Of a stretch of DNA of 41,187 nucleotides, positions 26,495-36,147 are shown in pieces. Source of the stretch: Serratia sp. M24T3 (GTDB lineage Bacteria; Pseudomonadota; Gammaproteobacteria; Enterobacterales; Enterobacteriaceae); assembly GCF_000257645.1 (NCBI RefSeq), contig NZ_AJHJ01000041.1, positions 1 to 41,187 on the forward strand, read 5' to 3'. The notes below the pieces were generated by a model. The model was not told where the DNA came from. It saw only the letters and a list, made by a program, of their open reading frames with translations, and did no database searches. The stretch's first letter is position 1. Every line of letters starts with the position of its first letter. The position numbers and the translations under genes are program-made.

Positions 26495-28864
26495 TTAGAA
26501 GTCGACGTTCACACCCAGCTGGAAGGTTCTGCCCGGCATGGTTGCCAGAGCCAGGTCAGACTTGTCCTGGGCGGTTGAAGTCTCGGTATCGCGAGTGCTC
26601 AGGTAATCCCAGTATTTTCTGTCGGTGACGTTATAGATACCACCGCTGATTTTGACGTTTTGCGCGACCTGCACATAGCCGGTCAAATCGACAATTCCGT
26701 AGCCCGGAATACGCGCATATTCGGTTGAGGAGCTTCCCAGATTTCCGCCGGTATTGGTATAGCTTTCACGATTGGTTGGCGTTGCCTGCTTGCCTTTATT
26801 GAAGGTTGCAGTGACTGCCATGCCGTAAAGTTTCGACGGGTCGTCATAGGCCAGTCCAGTGACCAGTTTCATTGGCGCTACACTTTCCAGAGAGACGTAT
26901 TTATCCCCTTCATAGCTCGATTTCGATGCGCCTTTGGCATAACCGAACGCCAGACGGGCGCTTAAACCATCCACTTGCTGATACCAGGTGCCGAAGTTGA
27001 AACGGGCGCTGAGGCTGGTGCCATAGATATAGGCCTTGTCGCGGTTTTCTGCTTCATACGCCGTATAAATGTTGCTCGGAATATTGGTAAATACCGCTGG
27101 GCTGCCGGATCGGGTATAGCGAGTGTAGGCGATAAAGTTTTTGTACTGACTGTAGAAGGCGTTGAGGTTAAAAGTGATCCCCGGCGTCGCCTCGCCTTTG
27201 ATGCCCCACTCATAGTTGTTGCTGGTTTCGGTCTTCAGATTCGGATTACCGATTAACGCATACTGAGCTGTTCCGGCGTAGCTTGAACTAAGGTTCCAGG
27301 AACCGTAAAGCTGGCTGGCATCCGGGAACTGTGCGCCGCGCTTGTATTGCAGATAGGTTTGCACTTTTGGCGCGATATCATAGATAAAGGCCAAAGACGG
27401 CAATAGCTCTGTGTCGCTGGTTTTGCTGTACAGCGTTGACAGCTCTGATTCCGACAGAGAACCACTGGCCAGTGCAGAAAGATCCTTAGGTTCGGATTTT
27501 TGGTAGGCCAATCGCAGGCCCGGCACTACAGAGAAATTATGCCCGCCAAGATCCCAGGTCATGGTGTCTTCGGCAAAAGCGCCAAATACGTAAGTGCGGC
27601 TATTGGCAGCCGGCTGCATGATATAGGTGTATGCACTTTGATTCGGCGACTGGCTAAACGGACGCTCAGTTTCAGAAATATTGCCGTTCAGGCCCCAACG
27701 GAATTCGTGAATCCCCCAGGATTTGGCCATCTTGTTATCGAAACCCAGAGTGTGGGCATTCGAGTCTGAGAAGGTACGCACCATGCCGCTGCCGGTAGTC
27801 GTATTCGGGCCGTAGGTATTATCGTGCGCCTGGGTTCTTTGATAGAAAACGCGAGTGTCGATGGTGTCCACCAGCAGCGAGTACGGCGTCCAGTGATCCA
27901 GCAGGCTTGCGCTGAAACGTCGAGTTTCGCTGCTCTGATAATCCCTGCCGTTAATGGCGGTTCCAGCGGTGTTCCATGAGTCAAAATTGGTGTGATTTGT
28001 TTTCTGATAGAGATCGACGGTACCCGTCAGAGTATGAGTATCGGTCGCAGCCCAGGTTCCAGACGCCATCAGCGCGTCGGAATGCCAGTTAGCCGGATAG
28101 GCATCTCGCGTACCGCTATTGTTGCGCGTCTCTTGCCCGTCGCGGCGGCTCAGCACCACAATACCGCTGAGGTCGCGATCGCCACCGGCAACGGTAATGC
28201 CGTTGTGCCAGCTGCGGTTGGCCGAATCGTAATCACTCTGGTAACCAAAGTAGCTGTGCTTGCTGGCATTCAAATAATCGTCGGCGGTCTTCGGCTTGAA
28301 GGAAACTGCGCCACCAATGGCGGTGTTGGCGTAGGAAACGTTGGTCGCACCAGACTGAATATCGACGGTGCCGTACATATAAGGATCAATATAGTCACGG
28401 CCTATTCCAAAGGTGTCCTGCCCGGCGCGTCCGACATAAGGTCGCCCTGTGGCGTTAGGCTGGGCGATACCGTCAACGTCTATCGCCACGCGGTTGGATT
28501 CCAGACCACGGATGTTGTAACCGGTATAACCACCGCGATCAAAACCGCTTTTGCCGACAGAAGATCCACCCGCTGAACCTGTGGCGCTCACCAGCGGCTG
28601 GTACCGCATGATAGTACCAAAATCATTGCCGCCATCACGTTGCATATCTTTGGCGGTAATCTTGGTTTCATCACCGGCCTTTCTTTCAATTTTTGGTGAA
28701 ATAACGGTCATGACATCGCCGGTATCGGCGTTTTTATTATCAGAGTTCTTAACCACTGGTGTAGAAACTGCATTTTCCGCTGCGACGGCACTCATAATCG
28801 AGCTGGCAACCAGGCTTAAAGACAGCAAGGTCTTAAGGTGACGTTTTCCCTTGTGTGGAGACAT
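26495..28864 (-). CDS. TonB-dependent outer-membrane receptor, heme/hemoglobin receptor family
   Basis: A 789-residue receptor. A signal peptide (ending about SAVAA, residue 29) is followed by a TonB-box-like DVMTVIS (about 50-56), a plug with YNIRGLESNRVAIDVDGI and SYANTAIGGAVSFKP, and a C-terminal barrel ending in F. The plug is closest to the hemin/hemoglobin/transferrin receptor group. The extracellular NPNL motif (GNPNLKTETSNNYEWGIKG) is present, but the preceding FRAP box is replaced by QFPDASQLY and I see no histidine between them, so heme as the ligand is uncertain. A near-consensus Fur box lies about 130 nt upstream. It is absent from this locus in E. coli. Confidence 0.88.
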   Translation of the reverse strand: MSPHKGKRHLKTLLSLSLVASSIMSAVAAENAVSTPVVKNSDNKNADTGDVMTVISPKIERKAGDETKITAKDMQRDGGNDFGTIMRYQPLVSATGSAGGSSVGKSGFDRGGYTGYNIRGLESNRVAIDVDGIAQPNATGRPYVGRAGQDTFGIGRDYIDPYMYGTVDIQSGATNVSYANTAIGGAVSFKPKTADDYLNASKHSYFGYQSDYDSANRSWHNGITVAGGDRDLSGIVVLSRRDGQETRNNSGTRDAYPANWHSDALMASGTWAATDTHTLTGTVDLYQKTNHTNFDSWNTAGTAINGRDYQSSETRRFSASLLDHWTPYSLLVDTIDTRVFYQRTQAHDNTYGPNTTTGSGMVRTFSDSNAHTLGFDNKMAKSWGIHEFRWGLNGNISETERPFSQSPNQSAYTYIMQPAANSRTYVFGAFAEDTMTWDLGGHNFSVVPGLRLAYQKSEPKDLSALASGSLSESELSTLYSKTSDTELLPSLAFIYDIAPKVQTYLQYKRGAQFPDASQLYGSWNLSSSYAGTAQYALIGNPNLKTETSNNYEWGIKGEATPGITFNLNAFYSQYKNFIAYTRYTRSGSPAVFTNIPSNIYTAYEAENRDKAYIYGTSLSARFNFGTWYQQVDGLSARLAFGYAKGASKSSYEGDKYVSLESVAPMKLVTGLAYDDPSKLYGMAVTATFNKGKQATPTNRESYTNTGGNLGSSSTEYARIPGYGIVDLTGYVQVAQNVKISGGIYNVTDRKYWDYLSTRDTETSTAQDKSDLALATMPGRTFQLGVNVDF

Positions 28865-28989
28865 AAAAAAGGCCTTAGGAAGATTAGGATTATTATTTTA
28901 CTCAGCCATTTTTCCAGCGAAAAAAGACAAATCATACGCACAGCAATACCCTGTTATTTATCAGGTTTTATATAATCAATATTCGTAAT

Positions 28990-29008
28990 GAAAATGATAA
29001 TAATTATC
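28990..29008. promoter_or_regulatory. Fur box upstream of the TonB receptor
   Basis: GAAAATGATAATAATTATC matches the Fur consensus GATAATGATAATCATTATC at 17 of 19 positions, and 28994-29010 is a perfect 17-bp palindrome. AT-rich -10-like hexamers lie just downstream on the minus strand. The rest of the 377-nt gap (28865-29241) holds no gene; a TTGACA at 29077 may belong to the psiF-like promoter. Confidence 0.88.
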
Positions 29009-29241
29009 ATAACCATTCATGTCAATAGAAGTTCACCGCTAAGTTCCGTGATCTTATGTAATTTTTAGGTAAGTTTTTGACAGGATAAAAAAACCGAGTT
29101 GTTACGATTGTTTAGCGATCATTTATCGAAAAATGTGATATCTATCCTCGCTGGACGGGAATTTCCCCAACCAATATTCAACAGTCCATCTACGCTTACA
29201 GAGTGTCCTGGTGAGCAGGACGTTTAAAAAAGGAATACGTT

Positions 29242-29577
29242 ATGCGTCTACCCATTTTATTGTCATTGTTAGCTACGCTGTGCATCAGCGGCAATGTTAT
29301 GGCCGCCGATGCCATGAAGGCCCCTTCCCCGGCTCAGGCAGCTCAACGTCAGAAAATGACCGACTGTAATCAGCAGGCCACCACGCAAAGCCTCAAAGGC
29401 GACGAGCGTAAGACTTTCATGAGCCACTGCTTGAAAGCGGAATCCAAAACCGGTGACAAAGCCATGACACCGCAGCAAAACAAAATGAAGACTTGTAACG
29501 CGGATGCTGCCAAAAAAGAACTCAAAGGTGATGCTCGTAAAACCTATATGAGCACATGTTTGAAAAAAGCTGCGTAA
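29242..29577 (+). CDS. PsiF-family periplasmic protein
   Basis: A 111-residue secreted protein with a signal peptide ending VMA/AD near residue 21. Two PsiF repeats follow, each with the pattern QxxKMxxCNxxA...LKGDxRKTxMSxCLK; the cysteine pairs suggest one per repeat. E. coli PsiF is phosphate-starvation inducible, but I see no convincing Pho box here. The leader contains a hairpin GTCCTG-GTGAG-CAGGAC (29205-29221). A terminator follows. Function is unknown. Confidence 0.88.
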   Translation: MRLPILLSLLATLCISGNVMAADAMKAPSPAQAAQRQKMTDCNQQATTQSLKGDERKTFMSHCLKAESKTGDKAMTPQQNKMKTCNADAAKKELKGDARKTYMSTCLKKAA

Positions 29578-29603
29578 TCAGCGGTAAAGCAAACTCCCAT
29601 TAA

Positions 29604-29639
29604 CGCGCAGCCTGCCAACTCGGGCTGCGCGTTTCGTTT
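29604..29639 (+). terminator. terminator of the psiF-like gene
   Basis: CGCGCAGCC (29604-29612) pairs with GGCTGCGCG (29623-29631), followed by TTTCGTTT. Confidence 0.85.
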
Positions 29640-29644
29640 ATTGA

Positions 29645-29674
29645 TTGCCGACGCGGGGGGTCAGGCCATATAAT
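29645..29674 (+). promoter_or_regulatory. gpmA promoter, possibly Fur-overlapped
   Basis: A perfect -10 TATAAT (29669-29674) lies 18 nt behind TTGCCG (29645-29650). The region 29669-29687 matches the Fur consensus at about 12 of 19 positions with a good left half; gpmA is Fur-linked in E. coli, so weak iron control is possible. Confidence 0.5.
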
Positions 29675-29720
29675 GATCACAGTCGTCATTTGGAATTTCA
29701 GTAAATTGAGGAGTTTAGCT

Positions 29721-30473
29721 ATGGCTGTAACCAAGCTGGTTCTTGTAAGACACGGCGAAAGTCAATGGAACCAAGAGAACCGTTTTACCGGTTGGCATGA
29801 TGTTGATCTTTCGGATAAAGGTCGTACTGAAGCAAAACAGGCAGGTCAACTGCTGAAAGAAGAAGGCTTCCAGTTTGATTTCGCTTACACGTCTGTACTG
29901 AAACGTGCGATTCACACTCTCTGGAGCGTGCTGGATGAACTGGATCAGCCATGGCTGCCGGTTGAAAAATCCTGGAAACTGAACGAACGTCATTACGGTG
30001 CGTTGCAGGGTCTCGACAAAGCTGAAACCGCTGCGAAATACGGCGACGAGCAGGTTAAACAATGGCGTCGCGGCTTCCGCGTTACTCCGCCAGAGTTGGA
30101 AAAAACCGACGAGCGTTTCCCCGGTCATGACCCGCGTTATGCAAAACTGCGTCCAGAAGAGCTGCCAACCACCGAGAGCCTGGCTCTGACCATCGAACGC
30201 GTTATTCCTTACTGGACTGACGTTATCAAGCCACGTCTGGAAAGCGGCGAACGCGTTATCGTTGCTGCACACGGTAACTCCCTGCGTGCGCTGGTAAAAT
30301 ATCTGGATAACCTCAGCGAAGATGAAATTCTTGAGCTGAATATTCCTACTGGCGTGCCGCTGGTTTATGAATTCGACGAGAACTTCAAACCAATCAAACG
30401 CTACTACTTGGGTAATGCTGACGAAATCGCTGCAAAAGCTGCTGCGGTTGCCAATCAGGGTAAAGCCAAGTAA
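29721..30473 (+). CDS. gpmA: 2,3-bisphosphoglycerate-dependent phosphoglycerate mutase
   Basis: GpmA interconverts 3- and 2-phosphoglycerate in glycolysis through a phosphohistidine. The start [17 protein letters not shown], with GAGGAG 7 nt upstream, gives 250 residues. His11 in RHG is the phosphorylated residue, and [18 protein letters not shown] holds the second catalytic histidine. A 16-codon upstream extension of the frame runs into the promoter and is rejected. It is convergent with aroG. Confidence 0.98.
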   Translation: MAVTKLVLVRHGESQWNQENRFTGWHDVDLSDKGRTEAKQAGQLLKEEGFQFDFAYTSVLKRAIHTLWSVLDELDQPWLPVEKSWKLNERHYGALQGLDKAETAAKYGDEQVKQWRRGFRVTPPELEKTDERFPGHDPRYAKLRPEELPTTESLALTIERVIPYWTDVIKPRLESGERVIVAAHGNSLRALVKYLDNLSEDEILELNIPTGVPLVYEFDENFKPIKRYYLGNADEIAAKAAAVANQGKAK

Positions 30474-30494
30474 TTCAGTGCTGAACTGAATGCG

Positions 30495-30524
30495 AAAAAA
30501 AGAACGCCTCGGCGTTCTTTTTTT
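30495..30524. terminator. bidirectional terminator between gpmA and aroG
   Basis: AGAACGCC and GGCGTTCT form a tight hairpin flanked by A7 and T7, active for both convergent genes. Confidence 0.92.
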
Positions 30525-30570
30525 ATTGGCTGCAATTTGCCGGTATAACATTACCGGCAATGCGAAAGAA

Positions 30571-31623
30571 TTATCCGCGACGCTGTTTTACAGAGTTCGC
30601 CAGATTACGCAGCAGAGTTTCAGTGTCTTGCCAGCCGATGCAGGCGTCGGTCACACTTTGGCCATAAACCAGCGGTGCACCGGTATCCAGACTCTGATTG
30701 CCTTCAATCAGATTACTTTCAACCATCACGCCCATGATTGCCTGCTCGCCCTGAGCAATCTGACCGCAAACATCTTCACAAACTTCCATCTGCTTTTTGA
30801 ACTGCTTGCTGCTGTTAGCGTGGCTAAAGTCGATCATAATCGAGGCTGGCAGGCCGCCTTTTTTAAGGCCTTCTTTCACTTCTTTAACATCTTCGGCGCT
30901 GTAGTTTGGCTTTTTTCCGCCGCGCAGAATGATGTGGCAGTCGCTGTTACCGGCAGTATTGACGATGGCAGAATGGCCCCATTTGGTCACAGACAAGAAG
31001 CAGTGCGGCGCACCGGCGGCGTTGATCGCGTCGATCGCCACTTTAATCGTGCCATCGGTGCCGTTCTTGAAGCCCACCGGGCAAGACAGCCCGGAAGCCA
31101 ACTCGCGGTGAACCTGTGATTCGGTCGTTCTCGCGCCGATAGCGCCCCAGCTCATCAGATCCGCCAGATACTGAGGAGTGATCATATCCAGGAACTCTCC
31201 GGCGGCAGGTAATCCGGTGTCATTAATATCCAGCAGTAATTTACGCGCGATTCTTAAACCGTCGTTAATCTGGAAACTATTGTTCATTTGCGGGTCATTA
31301 ATCAGACCTTTCCATCCCACTGTGGTACGCGGTTTTTCAAAGTAAACACGCATCACAATTTCCAGCTCTCCGCGCAGTTCTTCGCGCAGGGTCAGCAGAC
31401 GCGTAGCGTACTCTTTTGCCGCTTTCGGGTCATGAATGGAACAGGGTCCAATGACTACCAGTAAACGATCGTCATTACCCTTCAATATCTTATGGATAGC
31501 ATTGCGCGCCTGGGAAACCGTTTTAGCGGCTTTATCCGTTGCGGGGAATTTTTCCAGCAGAGCAACCGGCGGCAAAAGTTCCTTAATTTCTTTGATACGT
31601 AAATCGTCGTTTTGATAATTCAT
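30571..31623 (-). CDS. aroG: 3-deoxy-7-phosphoheptulonate synthase, Phe-sensitive type
   Basis: AroG condenses phosphoenolpyruvate and erythrose 4-phosphate, the first step of the shikimate pathway. The 350-residue form starting MNYQNDDLRIKEIKELLPPV equals E. coli AroG in length and is near-identical at the N-terminus. GPCSIHDP, GWKGLINDP, AGEFLDM and IDFSHANSSK are the phosphate and metal-site motifs. The frame is open 33 codons upstream into the promoter; that extension is rejected. Confidence 0.98.
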   Translation of the reverse strand: MNYQNDDLRIKEIKELLPPVALLEKFPATDKAAKTVSQARNAIHKILKGNDDRLLVVIGPCSIHDPKAAKEYATRLLTLREELRGELEIVMRVYFEKPRTTVGWKGLINDPQMNNSFQINDGLRIARKLLLDINDTGLPAAGEFLDMITPQYLADLMSWGAIGARTTESQVHRELASGLSCPVGFKNGTDGTIKVAIDAINAAGAPHCFLSVTKWGHSAIVNTAGNSDCHIILRGGKKPNYSAEDVKEVKEGLKKGGLPASIMIDFSHANSSKQFKKQMEVCEDVCGQIAQGEQAIMGVMVESNLIEGNQSLDTGAPLVYGQSVTDACIGWQDTETLLRNLANSVKQRRG

Positions 31624-31678
31624 AACTGTTCCATTGGGTATTTCAAAAAAGTGCGGTTCTGTTTTTCTAATCGCGACC

Positions 31679-31707
31679 AATCTAGCGGCAATGTGTACAG
31701 CTGTAAA
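31679..31707 (-). promoter_or_regulatory. aroG promoter
   Basis: On the minus strand TTTACA (31702-31707) and TAGATT (31679-31684) are separated by 17 nt. TTTACA is also a half site of the TyrR box (TGTAAA-N6-TTTACA); the other half is poorly matched, so TyrR control is only a suggestion. Confidence 0.55.
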
Positions 31708-31831
31708 TCGACTTTCCGCCATTAATCGGCATTAATCTCATTGCTTACCCTTAATCATCGACTAAGCTTTTATATTGATAAGCATTTACAAGAATTGATG
31801 GTTGAAGCTCAAACTTATAAGGAGATAGCAA

Positions 31832-32161
31832 ATGAAAAAGCTCGCAATAATACTTCTGACCGCAGGTTTGGCACTGAGCGCCGGTGCATACGCCGAAGAT
31901 GGCTCTGGTTCCAACAACAATGGTAACGCCAATGCGTCTGACAGCCCAGGTTCGATTCAGAAACTGGCACCAAACGGCGTTGTTAACAGTAAAATCAATA
32001 CCTCGAATACCAATGTCGCTCAGCAGTCGCCACATAAAAAAACGACCACGATGCACCATAAAACCAGCAAAAACAAAGACCACAAGATTACCATGTGTAA
32101 AGACGGTCGCTGCCCTAATCAAACTCCGGGCACCAAACAGTCTGCTGACACCGGCAAATAA
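31832..32161 (+). CDS. ybgS: YbgS-like secreted protein
   Basis: A 109-residue exported protein. The signal peptide MKKLAIILLTAGLALSAGAY ends near AYA (residue 21). The mature part is low-complexity, rich in N, S, K and T. The C-terminal HKITMCKDGRCPN matches the conserved end of E. coli YbgS (HKNTMCKDGRCPD), and the gene is beside aroG as in E. coli. The two cysteines could form a disulfide. The SD is AAGGAG. Function is unknown; the symbol rests on position and the C-terminal motif. Confidence 0.85.
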   Translation: MKKLAIILLTAGLALSAGAYAEDGSGSNNNGNANASDSPGSIQKLAPNGVVNSKINTSNTNVAQQSPHKKTTTMHHKTSKNKDHKITMCKDGRCPNQTPGTKQSADTGK

Positions 32162-32238
32162 GCCTTTTTTCAGGCAAATAATTACCGGTAAACAGGCTGC
32201 AGCTTAGCAGGTTTATGGCATTATCTGGTTCTATCCTG

Positions 32239-32264
32239 ACGGGAGGCTTCGGCTTCCCGTTTTT
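32239..32264 (+). terminator. terminator after ybgS, directly before the response-regulator gene
   Basis: ACGGGA (32239-32244) pairs with TCCCGT (32255-32260), with an inner GC-TTCG-GC tetraloop and a T5 tract. It ends 18 nt before the response-regulator ATG, too close for a normal promoter in between. Confidence 0.8.
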
Positions 32265-32282
32265 ATCTTTGCAGAGTGCCGC

Positions 32283-32897
32283 ATGCCAAGGTTACTTTTA
32301 GTCGATGACCATCCTTTAGTAGAAGTTGCCATTGAGGCCGCACTACAACGTTCCGGCCGTGACTGGCAACTGCACAGTGTCGAGGACGACCAGGCTGCGA
32401 TGGCCAATCTGGCCAGCTGTCAATATCAGTTGGTGGTGCTCGATATCGGCCTGCCGCAGGTTGACGGTTTGCAACTGCTTAAACGAATCCTGCGCCACTA
32501 TCCAGCTCAGTCAGTGCTGATTTATACCGCCCAGGAAGAAGAGGTTTATGCCAGACTGGCTTTTGCCGGTGGCGCGAGCGGCTTTATTAATAAAGGCCAG
32601 TCGATGAGCATATTGGTAGAAGCTCTTGAGGCACTGAGTCGAGGAGAGACAGTGTTTCCCGCCTGGCTTGATCAAGATGCGGAAACGGATAACGACGACG
32701 CCAGTGGTTCGTTGACACCAAAAGAGTTGCAGATCATTGGTTTGCTGGCGCAGGGCCATTCTAATCTGCAAATTGCCAACATGTTGAATATCAGCAACAA
32801 AACCGTCAGCACCCACAAAAAGAATATCTTGCGCAAGACCGGAGCCAATAACCTGTTCGAGCTGGCTGCAGTCTACAAAGAATTGCAGAAGCCATGA
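32283..32897 (+). CDS. NarL/FixJ-family response regulator (EvgA/BvgA-like)
   Basis: A 204-residue regulator. The receiver domain has the acidic pair D8/D9 (LLVDDHPLV), the phospho-acceptor Asp54 in LVVLDIGLPQVDGL, Thr in IYTAQ and Lys in FINKG. The C-terminal LuxR-type HTH is LTPKELQIIGLLAQGHSNLQ with ISNKTVSTHKKNI. The gene overlaps the kinase by 4 nt (ATGA), so they form a two-component pair. No strong SD is visible and a terminator lies just upstream. The pair is inserted between ybgS and zitB relative to E. coli. Its stimulus and targets are unknown. Confidence 0.92.
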   Translation: MPRLLLVDDHPLVEVAIEAALQRSGRDWQLHSVEDDQAAMANLASCQYQLVVLDIGLPQVDGLQLLKRILRHYPAQSVLIYTAQEEEVYARLAFAGGASGFINKGQSMSILVEALEALSRGETVFPAWLDQDAETDNDDASGSLTPKELQIIGLLAQGHSNLQIANMLNISNKTVSTHKKNILRKTGANNLFELAAVYKELQKP

Positions 32898-35800
32898 AAA
32901 GCCTGAAGCTGCTGATATTGCTGGTAGGATGTCTGCTAATGCCCGCCAGTTATGCCGCGTCTGTCACCAATTACCATTTGGTCAGCACGTTGACCTTACC
33001 GACCGATATGTTGCTAAATGGCGTGCAAAATCCCTGGCGAGGAAAAACGCTGCGCGCGGGGATCCTCAGTGATAACAGCAGCCCGTATAATATCCTGATT
33101 GCCAACGATTATTACGGCTTGAATGCTGACTATCTCAGCTACGTGCAACAGGTTACTGGCATCCATTTTGCCATCAGTGGTTATTCCAGCCCGGAAGCCC
33201 TGCTCGAGGCGCTTAAACAGGGGCAGATAGACGCTATTTTTGGTGTGCCGCAAAACTAGTTGCCACCGGGCGTGTGGTCCAGTAAACCCTATTACATTAG
33301 CCCGTTACGGGTGCTTCGCAGTCGACAAAATGCTCGTCAAGTCATGGTCAATTCGCAGAGCGCGGAAATTGCCATCAGTAAAATGACCGGCATGGAAGCC
33401 TATGATCGCATCAGCAAACTCACCCACAGCATTCAGTCTTTCGACAGCAACCTGCAGGCGATTTACTCGCTGCTAAACGGCAAAAGTGATTATCTGATAG
33501 CCGACGAAGCCAGCGCCAGCTTCATTATTGACCAACTCCAACTCGGGCAAATTTATCAGGTCGAAACTACGCTTAATTTCGGCAGCCTGTCGTTCATTTT
33601 TTCAAGCCAGAATGCGCAGCTATTGGATGTGCTGAATCAGACCATCAGCGCGACACCGGTCGAGGTTATGAATCAGCTACAGGGCCGCTGGAATAAGCCA
33701 ATCCCCAGCTATCTCGACACCGGCAACGCCGCGCTAACGCCCATGGAAGCACAGTGGGTGAAGCAAAATCCGCTGGTGCATTACGCGGCGACCGAAAACG
33801 ATTACCCGTTCGTCTATCGCGGTTCAGATGGACAACCGCACGGCTTTGTTGTTGATATTCTGAATATTATTGCCCAGAACAGCGGGCTGCGATTTTCCCC
33901 GGTGTGGTCTGCCAATGAGCAGCAGGCGGATCAGGAAGTCGATCAACACAAAGCGGCTTTTCGCGCCGTACTTCCGCTGTTTGAACAGGCCAAACGGCAG
34001 TATGAAAGCAGCATGGCCTATCATCGCTCGCTGTGGGGAGTGTACGTTCCGCAATCGGCAGGGAATGTCTCGACCTGGCAGGGTTTGAGCGGCAAACGTA
34101 TCGGCGCCTTGCGTGGCGATCTGTCACTTTCGATTATTCCCGCTTCACTAAATGTGCAAATATTTAATGACAGCCCCTCGCTGTATAACGCTTTGGCCAA
34201 CGGCCAGATAGATGCATTGGTTGATAACATTGTCACCGCCAACTTCACTGCCCTGTCGCGATATGCAGGGGTGATCAAGCTGGCATTTGCCGCCAACAAT
34301 ATTTCTTATCCGATTGCCTTCGGCGTACCGAAAAACGCCCCGCTACTGTTGGGTATTCTGGATAAAAATCTGCAACAGATCCCGTCGCAAACCCTGCAAA
34401 CGTTGCGCGACCAATGGGTTAGCGATCGGCGTAACGTAATCGATGCGGTAAACGATAACCGCATGCAGCCGCAAACCACCTGGCTGCTAAGTCTGCTGGC
34501 GGCGGTGGTGGTGGTGCTATTGATTATTCTCTCTCGCCGCCTTTATCTGCAGCGTCGTGATAAACAGGAGCGACAGCGGCTGGACCTTGCGCGACGCCAG
34601 GCCGAGGAAGCCAACCGGTCTAAAAGTCACTTTCTGGCGACCATCAGCCATGAATTACGAACTCCCATGCACGCCATCCTCGGACTTTTAGAGCTGGAGC
34701 TGAAAGATGGGCGGCCAAACGGTGATAATCTGCCGCTGGTTTACAGCTCGGCTTCGTCGCTGATGAATCTGCTTAACGATTTACAAGACTATGCACGGCT
34801 CGATAGCGGCGTTTTGACGCTTTCCCCGCAACCGCTGGCGTTGCGATCCTGGCTGTTGCAGCTGCCGAAGTTGTTTATTCCGCTCATTGGCCAGCGCCCT
34901 ATTGTCTTTACTCTGCATACGGTAGAACCGTTGCCCGAGGTAGTGCTGATAGACGGCAATCGACTGATGCAAATCATCAATAATCTGGTCAGCAATGCGA
35001 TTAAATTCACCGAGTCGGGTCGAATTGATCTCACTCTGAGCTGGTTGACGGTAGAAGCCACGGCTGGTGAACTGCAGATTGTCATCAGCGATACAGGCAG
35101 CGGCATTGCAGCAGATGAACAGGAAAAACTGTTTCAACCATTTTATCGGGCGGCGGGAGCGCAGCGTGTCTCGGTGCAGGGCAGTGGCCTGGGGCTGTCG
35201 GTCTGCAAAGAGATTGTCGAGAAAATGTCGGGAACAATCCGGCTGACGTCAATCCTCGGCGAGGGGACGTCGGTAAACATTAGCCTGCCTAGCTCTACAC
35301 TGCCGCTGAGCGCGCTAAAGGAGCCTGAAGTGTCTTTCAGCGCGGAACAGGCCAGCCATGACTTGGTTTATCCATTGCGGGTAGCAGTAATCGACGATCA
35401 CCCGACCAATTTACTGTTAATGCAGCGCCAGCTATTATCTTGCGGCATTGTGGCAAGCACTTTTGAAAGCGGCAAAATTTTCCTGCTTGCCTGCGCAACA
35501 CAGACATTTGACTTGCTGTTTATCGATTACAATATGCCACGCCCTGATGGCGCGTTGCTCGGTCGATTAATTCGCCGACAAGAGAGACAGCACGGACGTT
35601 CTCCCTGTCATATCGTGCTGTGCTCGGCGGATGTACAGGAATTCACGCGCCTGCCGATTCAGCGGCTTGGGGTCAACGATTTCCTTACCAAACCGGTATC
35701 GTTAGCGGCTATTCAGGCTATTCTGACATCGGTGCTAAACGCTCGTCAGGCCGAGCTGGCGGCCTTCGAGGATAAATTACACGAGCGAGGCAATGGCAAT

Positions 35801-36094
35801 CCTTCGCTGGTTAAACGCCTGATCGATACGCTCTGTCAGACGCTTGGCGAGGATCGGCAAAAGCTGGTCGAGGCGGCGGCTGCACAAGATTGGCCGTCGA
35901 TGGCAAAGGCGGCGCACAGAATCAAGGGCAGCCTGCTTATCATCGGCGACGAGCATCAGGCTGCGCTGTGCCAGCGGTTAATCGAGGCCTGTCAACACGG
36001 CAAGAAACACCAGCAGGCCTATAATAAGGTAATTAATCTGTTGCAGACCTTGCTGCATCAGTTAGAAATTTTACGGAAAAGTGCGCAGACTTAA
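32894..36094 (+). pseudogene. BvgS/EvgS-type hybrid sensor kinase split by an in-frame TAG
   Basis: One continuous reading frame of 1066 codons is interrupted only at codon 122 (TAG, 33257-33259). The first part has a signal peptide (ending SYAA) and the start of a periplasmic solute-binding domain, with DAIFGVPQN just before the stop. Directly behind, still in frame, LPPGVWSSKPYYISPLRV continues that domain. Next come a second binding domain, a transmembrane helix (about codons 530-550), HisKA with His586 (ISHELRTP), HATPase (NNLVSNAIKF; GSGLGLS), a receiver with Asp878 (FIDYNMPRPDG), and an Hpt domain with His1008 (AHRIKGS). A single C-to-T change (CAG to TAG) would explain it. The downstream ORF from 33260 has only a TTG start and no signal peptide, so without suppression the kinase is probably non-functional. 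No frameshift or other stop is present, so the event is recent, or is an error. Confidence 0.85.
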
Positions 36095-36147
36095 ACGCCG
36101 ATGCTGTCCAGCGTTTTATCAATACTTAGAAAATATAGGGAATAATA

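Noticed and set aside
33260-36094. Downstream half of the sensor kinase as an independent gene
   Set aside because: It begins at TTG with no SD, starts in the middle of a periplasmic domain and has no signal peptide; it is better read as the remainder of the amber-interrupted gene.
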